This document shows, in pieces, positions 43,101 through 51,280 of a stretch of DNA of 64,000 nt (within the stretch, counting starts at the first letter, position 1; each line of letters opens with the position of its first letter). The translations under genes and the position numbers were made by a program. Under the pieces are notes generated by a model that worked only from the letters and a program-made list of their open reading frames with translations, had not been told where the DNA came from and did not search any database. The DNA is from Bradyrhizobiaceae bacterium (GTDB lineage Bacteria; Pseudomonadota; Alphaproteobacteria; Rhizobiales; Xanthobacteraceae): the NCBI GenBank assembly GCA_020544565.1, contig CP078014.1:2854016-2918015 (forward strand), in the 5' to 3' direction.

Positions 43101-43504
43101 AGGGTTTCGTCGCGCCCGCGCCGGTTGAGAATGCGGTCGGTGAAGACATGGCCGCGTTCGAGATCGGTCGCGATCTGGATCTCGTCCACCGCCAGAAACG
43201 ACACGTCGAGATCGCGCGGCATCGCCTCCACGGTGGAGACCCAGAAGCGCGGCCGCGGCGGCTTGATCTTCTCCTCGCCGGTGACGAGCGCCACCGCGTC
43301 CGCGCCCGCGCGCGCGACGATCTTGTTGTAGACCTCACGCGCCAACAGGCGCAGCGGCAGGCCGATGATGCCGGAGGGATGCGCCAGCATCCGCTCGATG
43401 GCGAGATGGGTCTTGCCGGTATTGGTCGGGCCGAGCACGGCGGTGACGCCGGCGCCGGGCGCGCGCTCATGGGTCGACAGCGAGGCAGAAAACGGCAGGG
43501 GCAT
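40118..43504 (-). CDS. SUV3-like DEAD/DEAH-box RNA helicase with long low-complexity C-terminus
   Basis: A 1128-residue protein. Walker A GPTNTGKT lies at residues 25-32, motif II DEIQ at 107-110 and motif VI QIAGRAGRATRDG further on, the pattern of mitochondrial SUV3-type helicases of alphaproteobacteria. Residues about 340-800 are the helical and C-domain part. About 815-990 is an Ala/Val/Glu-rich acidic segment, and about 990-1100 is an Arg/Asp/His/Gly-rich basic segment, probably disordered and RNA-binding. The ATG at 43504 is the likely start; 43519 is possible. It likely unwinds RNA for decay or ribosome work. Confidence 0.9.
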   Translation of the reverse strand: MPLPFSASLSTHERAPGAGVTAVLGPTNTGKTHLAIERMLAHPSGIIGLPLRLLAREVYNKIVARAGADAVALVTGEEKIKPPRPRFWVSTVEAMPRDLDVSFLAVDEIQIATDLERGHVFTDRILNRRGRDETLLLGAATMRPIVERLLPGANILTRPRLSQLTFAGDRKITRQPRRTAIVAFSADEVYAIAELIRRQHGGAAVVLGSLSPRTRNAQVELFQSGDVDYLVATDAVGMGLNLDVDHVAFASDRKYDGYQFRRLNPSEFAQIAGRAGRATRDGTFGTTGRCEPFEPELVNALQNHTFDSVKTLQWRNARLDFSSIGALQVSLALAPNHDALTRAPVAEDIRVLDHAARDAEVRDMAQGAAAVERLWDACLVPDYRKLSPAAHAELVTTLFGFLMRKGCIPDNWFALQIAQADRTDGDIDTLSARIAQIRTWTFAANRPDWLRDPEHWQGIARAVEDKLSDALHERLTERFVDRRTSVLMRRLRENTMLNTEIGKTGEVIVEGHTIGRLDGFMFAPEAAEAGSDAKALQAAALKALAGEIDARAEKLANAPDDQFVLTSDGTLRWTGDAVARLVAADDVLHPRIRIIADERLTGAPRDAVQARLDLWFKTHVEKVLAGLFELSKAEDITGIARGIAFQLVEALGVLERSRIAAEMKDLDQPSRASLRKYGVRFGAYHVFLPALLKPAARGLATLLRGLKNDNTDWSALTGAQHLASSGRTSFPADKALDHDTYRTLGYKLAGERAVRVDILERLADLIRPALAWRPGTSGEKPAGAFDGRSFTVTQAMTSLTGSAGDDFAAVLKALGYRMEKRPPLPAEPAPPVAEQVAETDAVATEAAPEAAGDSEAVVVDTVTDTPVDAEEVAAEAVAVETPDVAPAEAVAPQSDAEITASVAAEPTVVEAAAEPANEDAPAAIETDTVEAEAVASEPVDAVAVEAAAVAAEPATAAAEAAEPELVEVWRPGGRSDERRPRHDRHRHRGPAKPAEGEAPANGERRERHGRHRPHRKDDHRGPRGDAPAVAAEGGEAAQARPPRRDERGDKGGRPPRDNNFKGRDRNQERGKFDKRGRDGRKDERGGGAALRTYATSAAPRERDRPADPNSPFAKLAALKDQLAGNRKD

Positions 43505-43880
43505 AATCAGGGTCCGCATGACGCACACGACGCGGACGCCGCAGCAAAGGTCTGAAAGTGTCTCACATTGTAACGCTTTTGGCGCTGCGACTTAAGAGTT
43601 GGAACGACTCCGGAACGAAAGCGGCCCGAATCGCTGACACCGCCTCCACCCGTTCCGACCGCCGCAACATATCGCGCAATTCGCGAGCCTAGGCCACTAC
43701 ATGAAGTCGGATACCGCGCGGCCGCCGTCAAGACGGCGACGATTTCGTTAACGGCGGAGTCGAATTAGATCGGCCGCAGAGTCAACATGATTCCGTCGAC
43801 ATGAGTCCCAGCCGGCGCCAATCGTGCCTGCGACCGGCGCGAGGGCGAACCAGCCCGCGGCTTTCCGCCAATCGCGTGGT
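43505..43880. other. Intergenic stretch, no gene seen
   Basis: About 375 bases between the helicase start and the end of the DUF3108 gene, both on the minus strand. The first 150 bases before the helicase gene should hold its promoter, but no clear hexamer pair was recognised. No hairpin terminator with a T-run was found for the DUF3108 gene. Confidence 0.5.
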
Positions 43881-44729
43881 TCAGTTGGATTTGGCGGCGG
43901 CCTGGGTGGGCGCCGACACGAATTCCGTCGCCTCGATCACGCCGGTGCCGAGCGGGGTCGGGATCGAAATCCGGAAGGGCGCCAGCACCCGCGTGCCCGC
44001 CACCGGCGCAAACCAGATTTCCATGTCGCGCTGGGCGGCGACGTATTTGATCGAGTAGCGGTCCGGCACATAACCGGCGATGGGGGTGAAATAGACCGAA
44101 CAGACCAGCACCGGTCCGTGGTAGCCCTTGGCGACCTTGACGGCCCCCATCCGCTTGAAATCGAGACGCAGGTCGTAGCGCATGCGGCCGTCGAACACCG
44201 AGATCGTCTTGTTGCGGCAGGCGTCGGGACCGAGCGGATCGCCATTGCCACTGACTTTCAGCAGCGCGCCGGTCATCGGATCGAGGACGTTGCGGCGATG
44301 GGCGTCGGTCACCGGAATGCGGCCCGGCGTCGGCGGCGGCTCGGGCTCGATCGCGGCGTCCTTCACATTGCCGCCGGCCAGCGCGATACGGATGGTTTCA
44401 GCCTTCTTGCCGTAATTGACGGTGGAGACGTAGCTCTGCGGCACCAGTTGGCCGGCCACGATCCGCCCCTGCGACGTGCCGGAGCCATTGCCGCCGCCGA
44501 TGGATTTCATCAGGCCGGTGGCGGCGCCGCTCACCGTGGTGGAAAACTGGTCGTCGGCGATCTCGACCACCCACGCCCCCTTGCCGATCGGCAGACCCGC
44601 CAGCGACGCCTCATATTTCGCGTCGAGCCGGCCCTGCGCGGACGCCGGCGCGGCCCCCAGCGCGAGGCCGCAGGCCAGCATCGAGCCGCCGAACATCCGG
44701 AAAAGGCTGGAAAACCGGGAAATCGCCAC
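43881..44729 (-). CDS. Exported DUF3108-family protein
   Basis: A 282-residue periplasmic protein. GTG 44729 is chosen because AGGA lies 9 bases before it (a TTG/GTG cluster at 44738-44732 is also possible). A signal peptide runs to ASAQ near residue 32. The mature part starts DAKYEASLAGLPIGKGAWVVEI and includes MRYDLRLDFKRM and DRYSIKYVAAQRDMEIWFAP, typical of DUF3108 beta-rich proteins. The function is unknown; a link to the envelope is likely from the signal peptide alone. Confidence 0.88.
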   Translation of the reverse strand: MAISRFSSLFRMFGGSMLACGLALGAAPASAQGRLDAKYEASLAGLPIGKGAWVVEIADDQFSTTVSGAATGLMKSIGGGNGSGTSQGRIVAGQLVPQSYVSTVNYGKKAETIRIALAGGNVKDAAIEPEPPPTPGRIPVTDAHRRNVLDPMTGALLKVSGNGDPLGPDACRNKTISVFDGRMRYDLRLDFKRMGAVKVAKGYHGPVLVCSVYFTPIAGYVPDRYSIKYVAAQRDMEIWFAPVAGTRVLAPFRISIPTPLGTGVIEATEFVSAPTQAAAKSN

Positions 44730-45082
44730 CAACACCAATCCTGTTGCCCGCCGACCTGACGGAACCGGCGCTCGACCTCTCGCCCCGAGTCCCGCAGAAA
44801 AACCATCCCGCGCGGCCGCAAAGCCGACGTCGCCTGTCTGGAAGGCGAATACGTCGATTATATGTTAGGAAGCAACTGTATTGACGGGAGAAATTCCTGT
44901 TTCGAACTCCTCCGCCCCCGACCCCGCCGGGCGCAAAAAGGCCGTCGATCCGGCGGCTCAACCTTGACGCTGGGCGACGGGACCCTTATAGGTCCGGCGT
45001 TCCTGAAATGGACGGTTGCAACCCGCCCCGTGCGGGCCCCCTGTCGTGATGGCGGGTCCCGGGGAGATACAAGGATTTCGCC
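44730..45082. other. Divergent intergenic region between DUF3108 gene and rpmB
   Basis: About 350 bases. The right part carries a good rpmB promoter (44964-44992). An AT-rich patch near 44850-44885 (CGATTATATGTTAGGAAG) may belong to the DUF3108 promoter. No small gene is evident. Confidence 0.5.
44964..44992 (+). promoter_or_regulatory. Probable sigma-70 promoter of rpmB
   Basis: TTGACG (44964-44969) and TATAGG (44987-44992) are 17 bases apart, close to the alphaproteobacterial housekeeping consensus. Transcription would start near 44999, with a leader of about 84 bases. Confidence 0.7.
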
Positions 45083-45376
45083 ATGTCGCGGCGCTGTGAA
45101 TTGACGGCCAAGGGGCCCCAGGTCGGCCACAAGGTCAGCCACTCGAACCACAAGAACAAGCGCCGGTTCCTGCCGAACCTGTGCAACGTGACGCTGGTTT
45201 CCGACACGCTCGGCCGCGCGGTGCGCCTTCGCATCTCCACCAACGCGCTGAAGTCGGTCGATCACAACGGCGGCCTCGACGCCTTTCTGCTCAAGGCCAA
45301 GGCCGACAACCTGTCGCCGCGCGCCGTCGATCTCAAGCGTCAGATCGAGAAGAAGAAGCTCGCCGCCGCGAGCTGA
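45083..45376 (+). CDS. rpmB: 50S ribosomal protein L28
   Basis: A 97-residue ribosomal protein. It opens [21 protein letters not shown] and continues [20 protein letters not shown], both L28 hallmarks; the C-terminus is Lys-rich. GGAG and AAGGA both lie in the 20 bases before the ATG. A good promoter precedes it and a terminator follows, so it is a single-gene unit. Confidence 0.97.
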   Translation: MSRRCELTAKGPQVGHKVSHSNHKNKRRFLPNLCNVTLVSDTLGRAVRLRISTNALKSVDHNGGLDAFLLKAKADNLSPRAVDLKRQIEKKKLAAAS

Positions 45377-45402
45377 GCCTTCGCTCCGCATCATCGAATT
45401 TG

Positions 45403-45430
45403 AAAAGCCGGGCTTTGTCCCGGCCTTTTT
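45403..45430 (+). terminator. Rho-independent terminator of rpmB
   Basis: GAAAAGCCGGG, a short loop and CCCGGCCTTTTT form a GC-rich stem (core 45407-45412 with 45419-45424) with a five-T run, 30 bases after the rpmB stop. Confidence 0.85.
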
Positions 45431-45465
45431 GTTGTCGCCCGTTACGACACGCCACCGTTCCATGC

Positions 45466-45554
45466 CGTCATTGCGAGGCGCATCGCGCCGAAGCAATCCA
45501 GTTTCCGCCCGCCGCAAGTCCGGCCTGGATTGCTTCGCTGCGCTCGCAATGACG
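45466..45554. repeat. REP-like inverted repeat, family 1 copy B
   Basis: It begins CGTCATTGCGAGGCGC and ends CGCTCGCAATGACG, with the internal GAAGCAATCCAG and CTGGATTGCTTC arms, and thus matches the copy at 18285-18363 at both ends. It lies between convergent rpmB and the esterase-like gene. Confidence 0.85.
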
Positions 45555-45586
45555 ATGGAGAGAGATCGCCGCCTGCGGCCGCTCCC

Positions 45587-46636
45587 TCACTCCGCCACCA
45601 GCGCGAACTGCAGCAGCATCGTGCGCTGGATCATCGAGAAATTGTCGTCGGACACCATGGTGAGGATGGTCTCGCCGCCGGGCGACACGTGACTGTCGAT
45701 GCCTTCCATGTTGTCGATCTCATAGCCGAGATCGACGTCGAAGATCACCGGCCCGTCCACCACCGCGCCGGGCACGACGGCGGACAACGGCACGCGGCGA
45801 AGGCGGATGCCGAGCCCTTCGAGCAGCGAGAACTTGCGCTCCAGCAGCAGCAGGTCGCCGGACGGCAGCAGCGTCGCGTCGCTGATGTCGAAATTGCCAC
45901 TCCGCGCCACCGCGAACGCCCCCGGCGACGGCCCGCCGATGAGAAAGCCCTGGATGTTACCGGCGGCGTCCAGCCCCGCCTCCGAGAGCGCGATCAGCGT
46001 GCCGGCGAGTGGCAGCCCCTTCGGCACGACGACGAGGGCTTCGAGACCGCGATTGAAGGGCAGCGTGTCCACGCCCGCGGGCGCCGCCACCACCTGACCG
46101 CGCGCCAGCAGGCCGCCCTTGGCGAAATCAAACCGCAGGATCTTGTTGACCCGCTCAAAGCCGACATAGACCGTCGCACCATCGCGGGCGAGGGATTCGC
46201 TATCGAACCAGCCGCGCTGGGTGAGCTTGCGACCGTCGGGACCGAGCATCGGCGCGGTCGTCACGTCGGTGAGACCGGCCAGGCGGCCGCCATCATGGAC
46301 CAGCCGCCCGGTGAACCAGCGTCCCCTGTCGCTAAGCGCGAGGAAGGTCTCGCCCGTCCTGTCGAGCCGGAAGCCGGACAACCCGCCGAAGCCGCGAAAG
46401 GACGAGGTCAGCACCAGGCCGCCGCGGAATTCCAGCGTGCCGAAACGCGTCTGCGACGGATCGCGGGGATTGAACGCGGCGATCCGGCGGGCGTTGACCT
46501 CGATCGCCACCGGCGCATCCTGCGCGACGGCGGGCGACGTGGACAACACGCCAGCGCTGGCACCGGCCAGCATCGCCGCCGCCTGCGCCAGAAGCCGCCG
46601 GCGGTCGATGCGCACCGCCATGTCGCCCGGCATCAT
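45587..46636 (-). CDS. Exported esterase-like / phytase-like beta-propeller protein
   Basis: A 349-residue protein of the phytase-like esterase family (PF13449 type): FRGGLVLTSSFRGFGGLSGF, DRGRWFTGRLVHD, GFERVNKILRFD and EIDNMEGIDSHV are conserved. The N-terminus has DRRRLLAQAAAMLAG, which may be a twin-arginine signal, cut after AVAQ. AAGGA lies just before the tandem ATGs at 46636/46633. It starts 5 bases after the cobT stop and so is probably in the same transcript, although no link to cobalamin is known. Activity is unproven for this family. Confidence 0.85.
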   Translation of the reverse strand: MMPGDMAVRIDRRRLLAQAAAMLAGASAGVLSTSPAVAQDAPVAIEVNARRIAAFNPRDPSQTRFGTLEFRGGLVLTSSFRGFGGLSGFRLDRTGETFLALSDRGRWFTGRLVHDGGRLAGLTDVTTAPMLGPDGRKLTQRGWFDSESLARDGATVYVGFERVNKILRFDFAKGGLLARGQVVAAPAGVDTLPFNRGLEALVVVPKGLPLAGTLIALSEAGLDAAGNIQGFLIGGPSPGAFAVARSGNFDISDATLLPSGDLLLLERKFSLLEGLGIRLRRVPLSAVVPGAVVDGPVIFDVDLGYEIDNMEGIDSHVSPGGETILTMVSDDNFSMIQRTMLLQFALVAE

Positions 46637-46640
46637 GTCC

Positions 46641-48542
46641 TTACGAATGCAGCCTGCGCCCGCGCGACGGCGCAGGCGCGCCGTGGGTCTCGCTGAACAG
46701 TTCGGCGAGCTTCTCGGTAATGGCGCCGCCGAGTTCTTCGGCGTCGACGATGGTCACCGCGCGGCGATAATAGCGCGTGACGTCGTGGCCGATGCCGATG
46801 GCGATCAGTTCGACCGGCGAGCGGGTCTCGATCTCCTCGATGACGTGGCGCAGGTGGCGCTCGAGATAGTTGCCGGGATTCACCGACAGCGTCGAATCGT
46901 CCACCGGCGCACCGTCGGAGATCATCATCAGGATCTTGCGCTGCTCGGAGCGGCCGAGCAGGCGCTTGTGCGCCCAGTCGAGCGCCTCGCCGTCGATGTT
47001 TTCCTTGAGCAGACCCTCGCGCATCATCAAACCGAGATTCTTGCGCGCGCGCCGCCACGGCGCGTCCGCCGACTTGTAGATGATGTGGCGCAGATCGTTG
47101 AGGCGGCCGGGATTGGCCGGCTTTCCGGCAGCGAGCCACGCCTCGCGCGACTGCCCGCCCTTCCAGGCGCGGGTGGTGAAACCGAGAATCTCGACCTTGA
47201 CGCCGCAACGCTCCAGCGTGCGCGCGAGAATGTCAGCGCAGGTCGCGGCCACGGTAATGGGGCGCCCGCGCATCGAGCCGGAATTGTCGAGCAACAACGT
47301 CACCACGGTGTCGCGGAAGGTCGCTTCCTTCTCGTGCATGAAGGACAGCGGGTGGTAGGGATCGGTGACCACGCGCGACAGCCGCGCCGGATCGAGGATG
47401 CCTTCCTCCAGATCAAAATCCCAGGCGCGGTTCTGCTGCGCCATCAGCTTGCGCTGCAGCCGGTTGGCGAGCCGCGCCACGATGTGCTGGAGATGGGCGA
47501 GCTGCTTGTCGAGATAGCCGCGCAGCCGCTCCAGTTCGTCGTGCTCGCACAGGTCCTCGGCCGAGACCACCTCGTCGAACTTGGGCGCGAAGGCGTGATA
47601 TTCCGGCCCGCGCGGCTCGTTGGCGCCGCGATTGTGCGGGCGCTGGGCCTCGCCGGGCGCCTCGTCCTCGCCGAGCTCGCTGTCGTCGAACGCATCGCTG
47701 GCGGACGCCTGCGCGCTTTCCATGGCGCTCTCGGACATCTCCTCGGTGGAGGACTCGGCCTGGTCGGCGCTCATCTCGTCGGCGGATTCGCTGTCCGGAT
47801 TGCCGTCCGAGCCGGACTGGTCCTTCTCACCCTCGCGGTTGTCGTCCTGGTTGTCGTCCTCATCCTGATCGGCGTTCTGCTCGTCGCCCAGTTCAAGCGC
47901 GTCGAGCAGGTCGTGCACCGCATCGGCGAAGCGCGACTGATCCTCGGTGAAATCCTTCAGCAGATCGAGACGCGGCCCGATCTTGTCTTCCAGCACCGGC
48001 CGCCACAGATCGACCATCTTGCGCGCGGCCGCCGGCGGAGCGAGCCCGGTCAGCCGCTCGCGCACCATCATCGCCAGCGCATCGGCCAGCGGCGCGTCGG
48101 CGCGGTCGGTGATCTCGTCGAACTTGCCGCGATGGAAATGGTCGTCCAGCATCGCGGTGAGATTCTTGGCGACGCCGGCCATGCGCCGCGCGCCGATGGC
48201 TTCGACCCGCGCCTGCTCGACCGCATCGAACACGCCGCGCGCCTGCGGATTGCCGGGCGCGAGCTTGCGATGCACCTTGGCATCGTGACAGGCGATGCGC
48301 AGCGCGATGGAATCGGCGTGGCCGCGCACGATGGCGGCGTCCTTGCGGGTCAATTTGCGCGCGGGCTCCGGCAGCCGCGCCTTGCCGGGCGCAAGCCCCG
48401 GCCGCTCGGCCGCGAAGGTCACTTCAAGTTCGGGCTGTCTGGCGATGGCGCGCAACGCCGAGGTCACCGCGCGCTTGAACGGCTCGGTGGGCGATTCCTT
48501 GGACCCGGTGCGAAATTTGTTGCTCGTAGGCGCGCTGCTCAT
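46641..48542 (-). CDS. cobT: Cobaltochelatase subunit CobT
   Basis: A 633-residue cytoplasmic subunit of the aerobic cobaltochelatase, which inserts cobalt into hydrogenobyrinic acid a,c-diamide with CobN and CobS. Residues about 225-290 are very acidic (Asp/Glu/Ser), as in all CobT proteins. The C-terminal von Willebrand A domain has the MIDAS motif DNSGSM and later SDGAPVDD. Its gene follows cobS on the same strand, with a REP-type inverted repeat pair between them. cobN is not in the window. Confidence 0.96.
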   Translation of the reverse strand: MSSAPTSNKFRTGSKESPTEPFKRAVTSALRAIARQPELEVTFAAERPGLAPGKARLPEPARKLTRKDAAIVRGHADSIALRIACHDAKVHRKLAPGNPQARGVFDAVEQARVEAIGARRMAGVAKNLTAMLDDHFHRGKFDEITDRADAPLADALAMMVRERLTGLAPPAAARKMVDLWRPVLEDKIGPRLDLLKDFTEDQSRFADAVHDLLDALELGDEQNADQDEDDNQDDNREGEKDQSGSDGNPDSESADEMSADQAESSTEEMSESAMESAQASASDAFDDSELGEDEAPGEAQRPHNRGANEPRGPEYHAFAPKFDEVVSAEDLCEHDELERLRGYLDKQLAHLQHIVARLANRLQRKLMAQQNRAWDFDLEEGILDPARLSRVVTDPYHPLSFMHEKEATFRDTVVTLLLDNSGSMRGRPITVAATCADILARTLERCGVKVEILGFTTRAWKGGQSREAWLAAGKPANPGRLNDLRHIIYKSADAPWRRARKNLGLMMREGLLKENIDGEALDWAHKRLLGRSEQRKILMMISDGAPVDDSTLSVNPGNYLERHLRHVIEEIETRSPVELIAIGIGHDVTRYYRRAVTIVDAEELGGAITEKLAELFSETHGAPAPSRGRRLHS

Positions 48543-48555
48543 GAAAACCTGACTG

Positions 48556-48688
48556 GTCGTCCCCGCGAAGGCGGGGACCCATAACCCCTGACCGTGATTT
48601 TAGTCGCGACGCTCGTCGTCACCTGTTTCAACCCCGACTTTCACCTACAGCTTCCGGGAGTATGGGTCCCCGCCTTCGCGGGGACGAC
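48556..48688. repeat. Inverted repeat pair with perfect 28-bp arms between cobS and cobT
   Basis: The left arm (48556-48583) and right arm (48661-48688) are exact reverse complements over 28 bases, and each arm holds its own hairpin CCCCGCGAAGGCGGGG. They frame 77 bases of unrelated sequence. This looks like a REP doublet (BIME-like) or a small non-autonomous element. It lies within the cobS-cobT intergenic space, where the transcript must pass through it. Confidence 0.9.
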
Positions 48689-48735
48689 GCTGCAAATGTC
48701 AAAGCATTCCCACCATAAGGTACGGAAGGATGTCC

Positions 48736-49731
48736 TCAGCTCAGCGCCACGTTGACGGCGCTCTCCGGCAGCTCCGCGTTGAAGCAGCGCTGATAGAACT
48801 CCGCCACCAGCGGCCGCTCGAGTTCGTCGCACTTGTTGAGGAAGGTGACGCGGAAGGCGAAGCCGAGATCGCCGAAGATCTCGGCGTTCTCCGCCCAGGT
48901 GATGACCGTGCGCGGGCTCATCACCGTGGACAGGTCGCCGTTGGCGAAGGCGTTGCGCGTCAGATCGGCGAGGCGCACCATCTTGTTGACGATGTCGCGG
49001 CCCTGCTCGGTGCGATAGTGCTTGGCCTTGGCCAGCACGATCTCGACCTCCTCGTCATGGGGCAGGTAGTTCAGCGTGGTGACGATCGACCAGCGGTCCA
49101 TCTGGCCCTGGTTGATCTGCTGGGTGCCGTGATAGAGGCCCGAGGTGTCGCCGAGACCGATGGTGTTGGCGGTGGCGAACAGGCGGAACGCCGGATGCGG
49201 CTTGATGACCTTGTTCTGGTCGAGCAGCGTCAGGCGGCCGGACACTTCCAGCACGCGCTGGATCACGAACATCACGTCGGGACGACCAGCGTCGTATTCG
49301 TCGAACACCAGCGCGACATTGTGCTGGAGCGCCCACGGCAGGATGCCGTCGCGGAATTCGGTGACCTGCTTGCCGTCGCGCACCACGATGGCGTCCTTGC
49401 CGACGAGATCGATGCGGCTGATGTGACTGTCGAGATTGACACGCACGCAGGGCCAGTTCAGGCGCGAGGCGACCTGCTCGATATGGGTGGATTTGCCGGT
49501 GCCATGATAGCCGGTCACCATGACGCGGCGGTTTCGGGCGAAACCGGCGAGAATGGCCAGCGTGGTGGCGCGGTCGAAACGGTAATCCGGATCCACGTCC
49601 GGCACATGCGGATCGGTGGTCGAATAGGCAGGAACTTCGAGATCGGTATCGATGCCGAAAACCTGACGGACCGACACTTTCATGTCGGGCAGATTGGCGG
49701 GTTCCTGCGATGCGGTCGTGGCGGCGGTCAT
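48736..49731 (-). CDS. cobS: Cobaltochelatase subunit CobS
   Basis: A 331-residue AAA+ ATPase of the CobS/MoxR class that powers cobalt insertion. Walker [10 protein letters not shown] is near residues 75-83, Walker [10 protein letters not shown] near 140-148, and sensor [13 protein letters not shown] follows. The N-terminal [21 protein letters not shown] is typical of alphaproteobacterial CobS. GGAGG lies about 5 bases before the ATG at 49731. It precedes cobT by about 190 bases on the same strand. Confidence 0.97.
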   Translation of the reverse strand: MTAATTASQEPANLPDMKVSVRQVFGIDTDLEVPAYSTTDPHVPDVDPDYRFDRATTLAILAGFARNRRVMVTGYHGTGKSTHIEQVASRLNWPCVRVNLDSHISRIDLVGKDAIVVRDGKQVTEFRDGILPWALQHNVALVFDEYDAGRPDVMFVIQRVLEVSGRLTLLDQNKVIKPHPAFRLFATANTIGLGDTSGLYHGTQQINQGQMDRWSIVTTLNYLPHDEEVEIVLAKAKHYRTEQGRDIVNKMVRLADLTRNAFANGDLSTVMSPRTVITWAENAEIFGDLGFAFRVTFLNKCDELERPLVAEFYQRCFNAELPESAVNVALS

Positions 49732-49959
49732 CAATCCTCCGTGGCCCGGGGCGCTCCCGAAACCGGACGTGCTTGCTGCGGGTGGGTTGCGGCTTTCAGC
49801 CTAGCAGACAGACGCGGCGCGCAGAAGCCCGCCAGGCGATGAAAGTTCCACTGCACAATCATCAACATAAGCCCTTTTCGCCGGTTTGGTAGGTCTGCCC
49901 TGCGGCAGACGGGCAGCAGACCTGCGCAGACGGCGCCCGCCAGGGCCGATGATGCCCTG

Positions 49960-50607
49960 TCAGGACGCGCCGGGCACCACCGTCTTGAGATAATTGTACG
50001 CCTTGATGATCTCGATCAGCCGGTCCTCGGTGGAGCGGTCGCCGCCGTTGGCGTCGGGATGATGCTGCTTCACCAGCAGCTTGTACTTGGCCTTGACCGA
50101 CTCCAGCGTCGCGTCCGGACCGAGCCCCATCACCTGCAGCGCCTTGCGCTCGGCGTTGAACACCTTGCGCGTCTCGGTCTTGGCCTCGGCACCCGCTCCC
50201 GGGCCGGGACGCCACCGCCCGCGCCCGTTCATTTCGGAGAACACGCTGAACGGATCGATCGCACTTTCGAGATCGATTTCGGCCTTGCTCTTCTTGCCCT
50301 TGGTGGCGCCGTTCGCGCCCATCTTCCAGGTCGGTCGGTGGCCGGTCAGCGCGTCCTTCTGGTAGCTCGCGACCGCTTCCGGAGCCATGCCCTGGAAGAA
50401 ATTGTACGACTGGTTGTATTCGCGCACGTGGTTCAGGCAGAAGTGCCAGTATTCGCGCTCGCGGCCGCGGCCTTTCGGCGCGCGGTGCGGCGCGGTGCTG
50501 TTGCACTCGGGCCACTCGCACAGCACCGCCTCTTCCTTCACGCGCGGCTTGGCCTGCTTCGTGGGCTTGATGCGGATCTTGTCGAAGTATTTCGATTCGA
50601 AGGACAT
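49960..50607 (-). CDS. DnaJ-like protein with N-terminal Cys/His motif
   Basis: A 215-residue protein. The C-terminal J domain (about 155-210) holds the HPD motif in LLVKQHHPDANGGD, so it can stimulate DnaK. The N-terminal part contains CEWPECNSTAPHRAPKG, then WHFCLNHVREYN, a C-x4-C ... C-x2-H pattern that could bind zinc. This architecture is common in alphaproteobacteria next to bolA and cobS, but the client is unknown. It is divergent from bolA across 168 bases. Confidence 0.9.
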   Translation of the reverse strand: MSFESKYFDKIRIKPTKQAKPRVKEEAVLCEWPECNSTAPHRAPKGRGREREYWHFCLNHVREYNQSYNFFQGMAPEAVASYQKDALTGHRPTWKMGANGATKGKKSKAEIDLESAIDPFSVFSEMNGRGRWRPGPGAGAEAKTETRKVFNAERKALQVMGLGPDATLESVKAKYKLLVKQHHPDANGGDRSTEDRLIEIIKAYNYLKTVVPGAS

Positions 50608-50775
50608 GACTGACTATGACGACGCCTGACGGAAAGCTTCAAGCCTTGACACGGATTTTTCGCGAACGCGCATCATACACCGCGACGCGACCGCACCGCA
50701 ATTGACGCGGCCGACATCCAGCCTGCCGGAAGCAGATGTTGACCTTTCCGTCTAACGCACGATATTGCGCAGATC

Positions 50776-51081
50776 ATGACCGCCCGTGACGCCATCGCAA
50801 ACAAACTGAAACAGGCTTTCGCGCCCGAAAGCCTCGAGGTGATCGACGAGTCGAGCCTCCATGAAGGCCATGGCGGCTCCCGGCCCGGCGGCGAAACCCA
50901 TTTCCGCATCTATATCGTGGCGCAGGCGTTCGCAGGGAAGACCCGGATCGACCGCCATCGCATGGTCAATGAGCTATTGGCGGCCGAGCTGGACAGCACG
51001 GTCCACGCGCTCGCCATCCACGCCCACGCGCCGGGCGAAGGCGCGCGTCGGCCACCGCCGGCGGACGCCTGCAAGCACTGA
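50776..51081 (+). CDS. bolA: BolA-family protein
   Basis: A 101-residue protein of the BolA family, with the class 2 helix-turn-like core: SSLHEGHGGSRPGGETHFRI, then DRHRMVNELLAAEL and VHALAIHAHAPGE. BolA proteins act with monothiol glutaredoxins in iron-sulfur handling and stress morphology. The conserved invariant His and the RHRMV motif are present. Located beside the dnaJ-like gene and cobS, an alphaproteobacterial neighbourhood. Confidence 0.95.
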   Translation: MTARDAIANKLKQAFAPESLEVIDESSLHEGHGGSRPGGETHFRIYIVAQAFAGKTRIDRHRMVNELLAAELDSTVHALAIHAHAPGEGARRPPPADACKH

Positions 51082-51158
51082 CACCAAGCACTGACGCTTC
51101 GCGTCCCGCATAAAACCCGCGCGCTAGAGCTGATTTGGTTCAGATGGAATGATCAACT

Positions 51159-51247
51159 CGTCATGCCCGGCTTTAGGCCGGGCATCTACGTCTTTGGCAT
51201 TTCAGCAAAATAAGACGTGGATGGCCGGGACAAGCCCGGCCATGACG
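51159..51247. repeat. REP-like inverted repeat, family 3 copy A
   Basis: CGTCATGCCCGGC...GCCGGGCATCTACGTCTT at the left and AAGACGTGGATGGCCGGG...CCCGGCCATGACG at the right form a two-part element. The same plan occurs at 62882-62976. It lies between the convergent bolA and CorC-type genes. Confidence 0.85.
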
Positions 51248-51280
51248 GATGAGTATGTTTCCATCAAAACATGAAATCCT

